The notes: generated by a model not told the origin, from the letters alone. A DNA stretch of 5,089 nucleotides from Candidatus Nanohaloarchaea archaeon (GCA_030594675.1 JAUVES010000060.1:1-5089), one strand, 5' to 3'; counted from the first letter of the stretch, positions 1 through 4,616 are shown. A program made the numbers and translations.

Positions 1-379
1 CATTGATATTATTGCGCATAAGGCAAAGGGTGATGCCCGGGTAGGTATTGATATGCTTAAAAGATGTGCGCTTATTGCTGAGGAAAAGGGGAAATCAAAG
101 ATTGAGACTGAAGATGTGATGAAGTCTGTGGGCGAGGAACAATTTTTACGCCGGGACCGTATATTGCCTAAGTTGAATAAAGATCAGAGGATTCTGTTTG
201 ACATTGTTGAGAATTCTTCGGGAATCTTAAGCTCTTCGCTGTATGAGAAGTATTGCTCTATTGCTTCTGAGCCTATCAAGGAGAGGACTTACCGGAAGTA
301 TATGGAGTCTTTAGTGAAGCAGAAGATCTTGTCTGCTGAAGGCGGCGGACGGTGGAGGACATATGGGGTTTTTGGGTGA
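1..379 (+). CDS. cdc6: Orc1/Cdc6 replication initiator, C-terminal part (5' end outside window)
   Basis: Archaeal Orc1/Cdc6 binds origins and loads the MCM helicase. The frame is open from base 2, so the gene enters from the left; 125 residues are visible. Visible residues 10-13 read GDAR, the sensor-2 motif of the AAA+ lid, whose arginine contacts ATP, followed by the helix MLKRCALIAEEKGKSKIETEDV typical of this family. From about residue 57 (KDQRILFDIVE) comes a winged-helix DNA-binding domain, with the SYRK-like stretch KERTYRKYMESLVKQKIL and the wing GGGRWRTYG just before the TGA stop. The Walker A and B part lies outside the window. The ATG at 53 lies inside the lid domain and is not the start. 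Family assignment is firm; whether this is the chromosomal initiator or a plasmid-type copy cannot be told from the fragment. Confidence 0.9.
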   Translation, partial: IDIIAHKAKGDARVGIDMLKRCALIAEEKGKSKIETEDVMKSVGEEQFLRRDRILPKLNKDQRILFDIVENSSGILSSSLYEKYCSIASEPIKERTYRKYMESLVKQKILSAEGGGRWRTYGVFG

Positions 380-463
380 ATAAACCACCCCTTTCTGTGG
401 TAACCAATCTTGATATAAGCACTTTATCTATCTTCTATAATTGACTTTAAAGAATCTGAGACT

Positions 464-820
464 GTGGAGCTTAAGGCATCGTGTGTTAAAATCAATCAAG
501 AGTATCTTAAAAACAAGATTTATACAATCAGAGGATTAAAAGTCATGCTTGATAGAGATTTAGCAAAACTTTATGGAGTTGAAACCAGAGTTCTAAAACA
601 AGCAGTCAATAGAAATAAAAAAAGATTCCCTAATGATTTCATGTTTGTGTTAATAGATAAAGATATTGATTTCTTGGTATCACAATCTATGATACCATCA
701 AAGAAACATTTAGGTGGAGCATTACCTTATGTTTTTACTGAACAGGGCGTAGCAAATCTTTCAAACGTCCTCACAAGTGATAAGGCAATAGAAGTAAACA
801 TCCAGATAATGAAAACTTAG
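464..820 (+). pseudogene. ORF6N-domain protein, truncated, probable remnant
   Basis: The 118-residue product matches the ORF6N domain (KilA-N/Bro-like DNA-binding family found in phage antirepressors and mobile elements) almost end to end: IYTIRGLKVMLDRDLAKLYGVET at about 19-41, then VLKQAVNRNKKRFPNDFMFVL, and VFTEQGVANLSNVLTSDKAIEVNIQIMKT at the end. Family members normally continue with an F and a coiled-coil tail; here a TAG follows immediately, and neither other frame restores the tail. The only usable start is GTG 464, with no ribosome site; the next ATG (545) would lose the first strand of the domain. A TATA-like CTTTATC at 423-429 is 38 bases upstream, so a leaderless GTG start cannot be excluded. 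The frame is open back to 419 and reads FKESETVELKAS before the domain, which resembles the start of an AlbA_2/Schlafen-type domain. It may still be a short functional protein. Confidence 0.7.
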
Positions 821-940
821 ATTCTATCGGCATTGCGGCACGGCTGATATCCAGAACAGTATTTAAAGGGGATGTTTAAGTTACTTTACTCATCGTAAAT
901 CCAGGGTAGGATGATGACAGGTGATTGCTGAGTTTGGGGA

Positions 941-948
941 TTTATACC
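941..948 (+). promoter_or_regulatory. Candidate TATA box of the small-gene operon
   Basis: TTTATACC is followed by an A-rich stretch and sits about 50 bases before the ATG at 995. An archaeal start site about 26 bases downstream would fall near 970, leaving a leader of about 25 bases that carries the GGGTGAT ribosome site at 983-989. Position fits; only the sequence supports it. Confidence 0.4.
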
Positions 949-994
949 ATAAAAACTTTGTGATTCACCGATTATATTCAAAGGGTGATATGAA

Positions 995-1126
995 ATGATA
1001 AATAATGAAACTATGTCGATAATAAGCGGCAATTATGGCGTCAATTTTGACCGGAACTGGAACAGCATGTCCAGACACAAGAGAAGACGGTTTGAGAGAC
1101 ATACAAGGGATGTTTGGTGCTTTTAA
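995..1126 (+). CDS. Small basic protein of unknown function (43 aa), first gene of a small-gene operon
   Basis: Not recognised. ATG 995 is preceded at five bases by GGGTGAT (983-989), a very good match to the archaeal anti-Shine-Dalgarno sequence, and ends at TAA 1124-1126. The product begins MINNETMSIISGNYGVNFDR and its second half is strongly basic and aromatic (NWNSMSRHKRRRFERHTRDV, then WCF), which would suit nucleic-acid binding, though no known fold is visible. There is no signal peptide or membrane segment. The next gene begins 12 bases later, and those bases contain its own ribosome site, so the two are very likely co-transcribed. The strong ribosome site, operon position and lack of in-frame stops are the whole case for coding; no homologue can be named. 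Confidence 0.6.
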   Translation: MINNETMSIISGNYGVNFDRNWNSMSRHKRRRFERHTRDVWCF

Positions 1127-1138
1127 GGGGGTGAGATT

Positions 1139-1399
1139 ATGTCTAAGATGTCTGTTGAGATGAAGATGATAAAGAATGAGTTAAGAAGGGCTGGACTTCC
1201 TACAAGAGGTGTGCTTATGCAGGAGTTTCGGAATATGAGTTTCAAAGATGAGAAGAAATGGTATAAGATAAAGGCAAGGGCTCACAAAAGGGTTGATGAA
1301 TTGTCAGATCAGTTTCCTTTCGCATTCGGAGAGCATAAAAGAGCACAGTATGATGCAGAGTTTATAAACAGGTTTTCAGTAAAGGGGGTGATTTCATGA
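1139..1399 (+). CDS. Small charged protein of unknown function (86 aa), second gene of the operon
   Basis: Not recognised. ATG 1139 follows GGGGGTGAG (1127-1135), an excellent Shine-Dalgarno site. The product is rich in Lys, Arg and Glu and looks largely helical: MSKMSVEMKMIKNELRRAG at 1-19, a turn LPTRG, then a long amphipathic stretch MSFKDEKKWYKIKARAHKRVDELSDQ at about 33-58, and HKRAQYDAEFINRF near the end. No cysteine pairs, signal peptide or membrane segment are seen. Its TGA overlaps the ATG of the next gene (ATGA at 1396-1399), so the last two genes are probably translationally coupled. It could be a small nucleic-acid-binding or partner protein of an accessory element, but that is a guess from charge and company. 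Confidence 0.7.
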   Translation: MSKMSVEMKMIKNELRRAGLPTRGVLMQEFRNMSFKDEKKWYKIKARAHKRVDELSDQFPFAFGEHKRAQYDAEFINRFSVKGVIS

Positions 1400-1503
1400 A
1401 CAGATACAGAAAAGACCTTGTTACAAAGTGGACGGATTTATTGAAACAGAGGCATAAGGACGAACAGATTGCGAAAGCGATGACAATGAGCTGGCTTGAG
1501 TAA
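1396..1503 (+). CDS. Very small protein of unknown function (35 aa), third gene of the operon
   Basis: Not recognised. The ATG at 1396 overlaps the stop of the preceding gene as ATGA, and GGGGGTGAT (1384-1392) lies just upstream, inside the end of that gene; this combination is the usual sign of translational coupling. The product, MNRYRKDLVTKWTDLLKQRH then KDEQIAKAMTMSWLE, is predicted to be one or two basic, amphipathic helices. The stop TAA at 1501-1503 is followed ten bases later by a hairpin (1513-1540), which fits the end of a transcript. It is very short, so coding rests on the ribosome site and the overlap. Confidence 0.55.
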   Translation: MNRYRKDLVTKWTDLLKQRHKDEQIAKAMTMSWLE

Positions 1504-1512
1504 TTTTATAGT

Positions 1513-1540
1513 TAAGTTTGATTTCCCTCATCAAATCTTA
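1513..1540 (+). other. Hairpin just downstream of the small-gene operon
   Basis: TAAGTTTGAT (1513-1522) pairs with ATCAAA (1530-1535) and CTTA (1537-1540), a ten-base-pair stem with one bulged T (1536) and a seven-base loop. It lies nine bases after the last stop codon. It has no T run of its own, so it may stabilise the 3' end or act together with the larger structure that follows. Confidence 0.5.
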
Positions 1541-1550
1541 CCATCAAGAA

Positions 1551-1628
1551 ATACTGGCAGAAAAGAAAGTGGCCTGACTTTCAGGCATATGTTTAGATTC
1601 TTGTGATTTTCTGCCGGTATATTTTTTT
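1551..1628 (+). terminator. Large nested stem-loop with T7 tract, probable terminator of the small-gene operon
   Basis: ATACTGGCAGAAAA (1551-1564) pairs with TTTTCTGCCGGTAT (1607-1620): thirteen Watson-Crick pairs and one U.G wobble (1555/1616). That wobble is allowed in plus-strand RNA but becomes an A/C mismatch in minus-strand RNA, so the plus strand is the more likely transcript. Inside sits a perfect hairpin GCCTGA/TCAGGC (1572-1577, 1581-1586), with an alternative pairing GAAAGT/ACTTTC (1565-1570, 1577-1582) that would exclude it. T7 follows at 1622-1628. It lies between convergent genes. Terminator is the plain reading; a stable small RNA is the alternative. Confidence 0.55.
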
Positions 1629-1634
1629 CTATAT

Positions 1635-1817
1635 TTATCGTGTGTACAGATAGGCAGTAGTGCTTTTACCGCATTTTTCACATTTATATGCTATGGCAAG
1701 CTTAGTCTCGTCAATTGTACTTGATGTTATGACGATGTCTTTCTGTACATCAGGATCAGTCTCCATCCAGGTGTGCCCACATCTGCATTTTATAAAAACT
1801 CTTGTGTCCTGCGCCAA
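1635..1817 (-). CDS. Small zinc-ribbon protein (60 aa), TTG start
   Basis: The product begins MAQDTRVFIKCRCGHTW and ends YKCEKCGKSTTAYLYTR. The cysteines C11, C13, C46 and C49 (one CxC and one CxxC knuckle about 33 residues apart, with short beta-like stretches between) suggest a single four-cysteine zinc ribbon. The frame stays open further upstream to 1931, but that part reads through a guide RNA gene and promoter elements and has no protein-like character. The start is chosen as TTG at 1815-1817 because AGGTGA (complement of 1825-1830) lies seven bases before it and a TATA box (complement of 1857-1863) lies where a short leader would begin near 1834. Function is unknown; small archaeal zinc ribbons commonly bind nucleic acid or act in transcription or translation complexes. 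Confidence 0.75.
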   Translation of the reverse strand: MAQDTRVFIKCRCGHTWMETDPDVQKDIVITSSTIDETKLAIAYKCEKCGKSTTAYLYTR

Positions 1818-1824
1818 AAAGATA

Positions 1825-1830
1825 TCACCT
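1825..1830 (-). promoter_or_regulatory. Shine-Dalgarno site that sets the TTG start of the zinc-ribbon gene
   Basis: On the minus strand this reads AGGTGA, complementary to the archaeal 16S rRNA 3' tail, with a seven-base spacer to TTG 1817. No ATG or GTG in frame lies at a suitable distance. Confidence 0.7.
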
Positions 1831-1836
1831 TTAATA

Positions 1837-1843
1837 TTTAAAA
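1837..1843 (+). promoter_or_regulatory. Candidate TATA box of the C/D box sRNA
   Basis: TTTAAAA is centred at 1840, so transcription would start near 1866, which coincides with the terminal stem of the guide RNA (1864). It overlaps the leader of the divergent zinc-ribbon gene. Confidence 0.5.
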
Positions 1844-1856
1844 TTATCTTCTGAAG

Positions 1857-1863
1857 TATATAA
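1857..1863 (-). promoter_or_regulatory. Candidate TATA box of the zinc-ribbon gene
   Basis: The minus strand reads CTTATATAC across 1856-1864. A start about 26 bases downstream would be near 1834, four bases before the Shine-Dalgarno site. The box abuts the 5' edge of the guide RNA on the other strand. Confidence 0.45.
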
Positions 1864-1929
1864 GGGTTAAATGATGAACATCGCGAGGTGACCTGAATTG
1901 ATGATGAGTGATGGGCGAACTGATAACTC
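1864..1929 (+). ncRNA. C/D box guide sRNA, dual guide for 23S rRNA 2'-O-methylation
   Basis: All parts of an archaeal C/D box sRNA are present in order: box C AUGAUGA (1871-1877), guide (1878-1892), box D' CUGA (1893-1896), four-base spacer, box C' AUGAUGA (1901-1907), a 12-base guide (1908-1919) and box D CUGA (1920-1923). The ends pair as GGGUUA (1864-1869) with UAACUC (1924-1929), including one G.U pair, closing the terminal k-turn. Such RNAs assemble with L7Ae, Nop5 and fibrillarin and direct methylation of the target base paired to the fifth guide base before D or D'. The D' guide complements CACCUCG of the 23S peptidyl-transferase centre and points at C2498 (E. coli numbering), a known 2'-O-methyl site. 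The D guide complements UUCGCCCAU, the archaeal A-loop region, pointing near C2558. Targets are from memory of conserved rRNA, not a search. Confidence 0.88.
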
Positions 1930-1945
1930 ATATAAAAATATATAG
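1930..1945 (+). promoter_or_regulatory. TATA box of the HD-domain gene
   Basis: ATATAAAAATATATAG begins immediately after the sRNA and is centred about 30 bases before the ATG at 1967. No Shine-Dalgarno site precedes that ATG, so the mRNA is probably leaderless or nearly so. Confidence 0.6.
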
Positions 1946-1966
1946 AGCTTTTTCCAAAGAATCAGT

Positions 1967-2581
1967 ATGATAACTGAGGAAAAAGCGCTTGAACTTCTTG
2001 AAAAGAGATTTGAAAAGTACAAAAAGGAATGGAAAGATGAGATTATCAACCATTCTATCATTGTGCGTGACTTGTCTGTATTTCTTGCAGGCAGGATTTC
2101 TGGCAGAATAGATATTATGTTTTTGAGGAGTGCATGCATACTTCATGATATTGGTTATGCAACTGCCAAAGAGAAAGTATTGCATGGAGTTGAAGGCTCT
2201 GATTACCTGCAATCGCTTGGGCTTTATAGGTATGCAAAAGCAGCTGAGAGGCATATTGGAGTTGGGATAAGTTCTGAAGATGCAAAGAAGGCAGGGCTTC
2301 CTGTGAAAGATTACAGGCCCAAGAGCATTGAAGAGAAGATATTGTGCTATGCAGACAATCTTGACTTTTTTGACAAGAAAAATATGAGACATATTATAAA
2401 GGATTCAAAAGCTGTTGCAGAAAGGTTTGGAAAAGAGCTTGGTGATGAATACAGGAAAAGGACTGAGATATTCAATAAACATATGGAAGATAAAATCGGT
2501 CCTGAAGGTATGGAAGAGTTTGGCAGGTATGTCAAGGAGTATAATAAGAGATTAGCATCGGGGTGCAAACTCAAGCTGTAG
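1967..2581 (+). CDS. HD-domain (HDIG type) metal-dependent phosphohydrolase
   Basis: The 204-residue protein carries an HD-superfamily domain over about residues 25-135: H29 (NHSIIVRDLS), H60-D61 (SACILHDIGYA), H73 (HGVEGSDYL), H96 (ERHIGVGIS) and D130 (CYADNLDF). H29, H60, D61 and D130 are the expected metal ligands; H73 and H96 are the extra histidines of HDIG members. The stretch HGVEGSDYLQSLGL and SSEDAKKAGLPVKDYRPKSIEEKI closely resemble the archaeal HDIG family TIGR00295. These enzymes hydrolyse phosphate esters, often of nucleotides; the substrate of this group is not known. About 60 residues of charged helix follow the domain (FGKELGDEYRKRTEIFNKHM), longer than I recall for the family. 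The gene appears leaderless, and its last 30 bases overlap the convergent zinc-ribbon/Hsp20-like gene. Confidence 0.85.
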   Translation: MITEEKALELLEKRFEKYKKEWKDEIINHSIIVRDLSVFLAGRISGRIDIMFLRSACILHDIGYATAKEKVLHGVEGSDYLQSLGLYRYAKAAERHIGVGISSEDAKKAGLPVKDYRPKSIEEKILCYADNLDFFDKKNMRHIIKDSKAVAERFGKELGDEYRKRTEIFNKHMEDKIGPEGMEEFGRYVKEYNKRLASGCKLKL

Positions 2582-3247
2582 GATGCTGTCTTTGAATTTC
2601 TTTCCTGAAAGTGCCCAGTCTTTTGGAATCTGGATTATCTTAAAATACATCTTGTTCTTACCTATTGCTTTTAACTCAATTGATTCAGGGAATGTGTGGA
2701 GTGTTATGTCTGATTCGGATTCTATTTCAGGAAGCTTTATCTCTATTATTATCTGATTGGGAAGCCGTTTTATGTCTGTCTTTGGCTCTTCAGTTATCTT
2801 AGGTATAGGTTTTGCTGAGGATTCCGGTCGTGGCCTTACTTCAACTTTCCTTCCTGCAGGTTGCAAGGCAGAAGTCTTTATACCAAACTTTCTTTCAAGC
2901 TGCTCCTGAACTATTCTTGGATCAACATCACCAAATGTTTTTATGTTTATTTTTGGCTTCTGGCCTGTGCCAGACTTTATAGATACGCTGAAGCCGTTCT
3001 TTTTCATTCTTGGCTCTGATACAGGTCGCAGGTTGAATACTTCAAAATCTTTTTCCATACGCCTCATATCAGATTCCATCTGATGTGGCAAATTCCTGAA
3101 CTGCTTATCAAAGGATTTTAGAAGATTATCTATAGAGAATGACGGCTCCTGTCTTTTGAACTTTAGAGGCTTCATCACCTGGGCACCGCATGATGGACAG
3201 AAATCCCAGTTTTCATCAATCTTTTTTCCACATTTGTGGCAAAACAT
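2552..3247 (-). CDS. Zinc-ribbon protein with C-terminal Hsp20/CS-like domain
   Basis: The 231-residue product begins MFCHKCGKKIDENWDFCPSC, a classic N-terminal zinc ribbon with C3, C6, C17 and C20. A charged, probably helical region follows (about 30-75, FDKQFRNLPHQMESDMRRMEKDFEVF), then a segment VSIKSGTGQKPKINIKTFGD and a Pro/Lys/Arg-rich linker (about 115-160). Residues 164-228 (NQIIIEIKLPEIESESDITL onward, ending FKDSILQLEF) have the alternating strands of an alpha-crystallin or CS-type beta sandwich, as in small heat-shock proteins and p23-like cochaperones. ATG 3247 is chosen over TTG 3256 because zinc ribbons of this type usually begin directly with MFCxxCG. Chaperone or adaptor role is inferred. 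It lies 32 bases after the methyltransferase gene on the same strand and may share its transcript; its last codons overlap the HD gene. Confidence 0.8.
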   Translation of the reverse strand: MFCHKCGKKIDENWDFCPSCGAQVMKPLKFKRQEPSFSIDNLLKSFDKQFRNLPHQMESDMRRMEKDFEVFNLRPVSEPRMKKNGFSVSIKSGTGQKPKINIKTFGDVDPRIVQEQLERKFGIKTSALQPAGRKVEVRPRPESSAKPIPKITEEPKTDIKRLPNQIIIEIKLPEIESESDITLHTFPESIELKAIGKNKMYFKIIQIPKDWALSGKKFKDSILQLEFAPRC

Positions 3248-3279
3248 ATCAATCAATATGTATTGGTGACAGATAGATA

Positions 3280-3909
3280 TTAATATTTATTGGAAACTTC
3301 GATATAATAGTTGTTTTTTTCACTGAATGCGGAGATTATGCTGAGATTTGCTTTCTTGCAGAGAATTTCCAGTTCTCCTTTTTTGAAAAGATGGAAAAAC
3401 CTATCGTATGTGTTGTTCCATTTTAGGGTTATGTCGCCATCTTTTGTTTTTATATCTTTGAATTTTGGCTGGTCTATAGCCCATGCAGATATGAGTGCTT
3501 TGCCTTCTGCTTTTAATATTCTTTTTATCTCTTTCAGGCTTTTGATCCTTTCCTTTTCTGATGGAAGATGATGGATTGTAGCTATGAAGAGAATCCTGTC
3601 GAAGGAATTTGTTTTTAAGGGGAGTGAGACTGCATCGCACTGGAACAGGGGGATATTTTCCTGCTGTGTATGGATTATAGAAAGAAGTCTGGATGATATA
3701 TCGCACCCGGTGATATTATGGTTCTGCTTTATTGCGTAGAAGATGTTGCGTCCGTTGCCGCATCCAATATCTAAGAATTTTGAGCTTTTTGGTGAATTGT
3801 CTATGAAATCAGTACATTCTTTCCATAGATATCCTCTTGTGCTGCTGAAATGATCTGAGATGATATCGTAGGTATCTCTTATCTCTTTTTTTATCTGTCT
3901 GTCTGCCAT
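3280..3909 (-). CDS. Class I SAM methyltransferase, Trm9/ALKBH8-like (probable tRNA wobble-uridine methyltransferase)
   Basis: The 209-residue protein has the class I fold: motif I FLDIGCGNGRN at 45-55, acidic D70 in GCDISSRLL, CDAVSLPL at 91-98, and SFDRILFIATIHHLPS at 102-117 with LISAWAIDQPKF at about 139-150. The pre-domain YDIISDHFSSTRGYLWKECTDFI at 14-36 and the paired histidines match Trm9 and the methyltransferase domain of ALKBH8, which esterify 5-carboxymethyluridine at tRNA wobble position 34 using SAM. Archaea can make the acid precursor with Elp3, so the reaction is plausible here, but it is inferred. The tail YDRFFHLFKKGELEILCKKANL resembles the C-terminal part of the family. 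ATG 3909 has no Shine-Dalgarno site; it is divergent from the MBF1 gene across 121 bases. A general methyltransferase of other specificity is the alternative. Confidence 0.8.
   Translation of the reverse strand: MADRQIKKEIRDTYDIISDHFSSTRGYLWKECTDFIDNSPKSSKFLDIGCGNGRNIFYAIKQNHNITGCDISSRLLSIIHTQQENIPLFQCDAVSLPLKTNSFDRILFIATIHHLPSEKERIKSLKEIKRILKAEGKALISAWAIDQPKFKDIKTKDGDITLKWNNTYDRFFHLFKKGELEILCKKANLSIISAFSEKNNYYIEVSNKY
3281..3288 (-). promoter_or_regulatory. Possible TATA box of the zinc-ribbon/Hsp20-like gene
   Basis: The minus strand reads AAATATTA, centred about 38 bases before ATG 3247, overlapping the stop codon of the upstream methyltransferase gene. The ATG lacks a clear Shine-Dalgarno site, which favours a separate leaderless transcript over readthrough. 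The region is A/T rich, so the match is weak evidence. Confidence 0.35.
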
Positions 3910-3933
3910 AATATTTTATTTGATTGTATATTG

Positions 3934-3939
3934 ATAAAT
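3934..3939 (-). promoter_or_regulatory. Candidate TATA box of the methyltransferase gene
   Basis: The minus strand reads ATTTATC followed by AATATAC, centred about 27 bases before ATG 3909, which is the spacing of a leaderless transcript. Confidence 0.4.
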
Positions 3940-3991
3940 GTTTTTTGATTATTAACAAAATATGCTATAATTATGATACAGCAACATAACA

Positions 3992-3999
3992 TTTAAAAA
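3992..3999 (+). promoter_or_regulatory. Candidate TATA box of the MBF1 gene
   Basis: TTTAAAAA is centred about 35 bases before ATG 4031. Start of transcription would be near 4022, giving a leader of under ten bases. This supports the first ATG over the internal ATG at 4067. Confidence 0.5.
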
Positions 4000-4030
4000 G
4001 GTTTGCTGTGATATTTTATTATCTCTTTCT

Positions 4031-4591
4031 ATGAGACGCAAAAAAACAAGAAATATAGTGAATCCAATGGGAATATGCGATATTTGCGGTAAGAACAGGG
4101 ACACAAGGAAAGCTGATGTAGAAGGCGCAAAGCTTGATGTGTGTTTTACATGTGTACAAGGTAAGAAAGAAAGTTCTTCACGACCTGCCAGAAAAGTATT
4201 CAAGAAAAAAACAGAGATGCCAAGAGTTAATTTTGAGTTTGTGGATGATTACGGCGAAATTGTGAAAACTGCAAGGGAAAAGGCAGATATAACCCAGAAA
4301 GACCTTGGAGTCCAGGTTAATGAGCACAGTTCTATAATACAGAAGATTGAGCATGGAGATTTCAAGCCGAGGATAGGCCTTGCAAAAAAGCTGGAAAAGA
4401 AACTTAATATCCGCATAATCAAGAAGATTGAGCAGCTTGATGAGAAAGGCAATGTTGTCAATAACAAGAAAGACAAAGATTCTGAAAACAATCGGGACAG
4501 AAAAGATAGCAAGGGATTCAGACCTAATGGCGGTTCCAGAGAAAGAATGGTATATACACTTGCGGATGCTATAAAAATCAAGAAAAGATAG
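4031..4591 (+). CDS. Multiprotein bridging factor 1 homologue (archaeal type)
   Basis: Archaeal MBF1 is a zinc-ribbon plus helix-turn-helix protein; eukaryotic MBF1 bridges TBP and activators, and the archaeal protein is linked to ribosomes and translation. Here C16, C19 (CDICGKNRDTRKADVEG) and C38, C41 (CFTC) form the N-terminal ribbon. After a basic linker, the Cro/C1-type HTH spans about 74-133: IVKTAREKADITQKDLGVQV, NEHSSIIQKIEHGDFKPR and LAKKLEKKLNIRIIKKI. A charged, low-complexity stretch (about 140-163, rich in N, K, D) precedes the end MVYTLADAIKIKKR, which resembles the conserved archaeal MBF1 tail. The start at 4031 adds 12 basic residues before the usual M.xCxxCG beginning; ATG 4067 would give the standard N-terminus, but the TATA spacing favours 4031. 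The linker before the tail looks longer than usual. Confidence 0.9.
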   Translation: MRRKKTRNIVNPMGICDICGKNRDTRKADVEGAKLDVCFTCVQGKKESSSRPARKVFKKKTEMPRVNFEFVDDYGEIVKTAREKADITQKDLGVQVNEHSSIIQKIEHGDFKPRIGLAKKLEKKLNIRIIKKIEQLDEKGNVVNNKKDKDSENNRDRKDSKGFRPNGGSRERMVYTLADAIKIKKR

Positions 4592-4606
4592 TCGTTTTCT
4601 CTGCAG

Positions 4607-4616
4607 TTTTTAAATA
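4607..4616 (+). promoter_or_regulatory. Candidate TATA box of argS
   Basis: TTTTTAAATA is centred about 35 bases before ATG 4646, the same spacing as in the MBF1 gene. The predicted start near 4637 would exclude the in-frame ATG at 4622. Confidence 0.5.

Noticed and set aside
384..401. Hairpin ACCAC/GTGGT after the Orc1/Cdc6 stop, with a CCCC run recalling origin-recognition boxes
   Set aside because: Only five base pairs, no T run directly after it, and no repeated origin box nearby; origins usually lie upstream of this gene, outside the window.
821..880. Frameshifted continuation of the ORF6N protein
   Set aside because: Neither alternative frame after 820 resembles the expected tail; both end within about 20 codons.
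911..970. Possible second C/D box RNA (AUGAUGA at 911, CUGA at 928)
   Set aside because: No convincing C' and D pair or terminal stem follows; chance occurrence of short boxes.
921..998. 25-codon GTG frame overlapping the first small gene as ATGA
   Set aside because: The overlap is suggestive, but the only good promoter (941-948) lies inside it, there is no proper ribosome site, and the peptide has no recognisable character.
1551..1620. H/ACA-type pseudouridylation guide in the nested stem-loop
   Set aside because: The two sides of the internal loop are very unequal (about 7 and 20 bases) and no ACA follows the stem on either strand.
1818..1931. N-terminal extension of the zinc-ribbon protein up to an ATG at 1931
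   Set aside because: It reads antisense through the C/D box RNA and promoter elements, and the ribosome site points to TTG 1817.
1928..2392. Long open frames antisense to the HD gene and elsewhere opposite real genes (for example 3401-3706 and 4249-4851 on the minus strand)
   Set aside because: They mirror well-supported genes on the other strand and show no domain, ribosome site or plausible composition.
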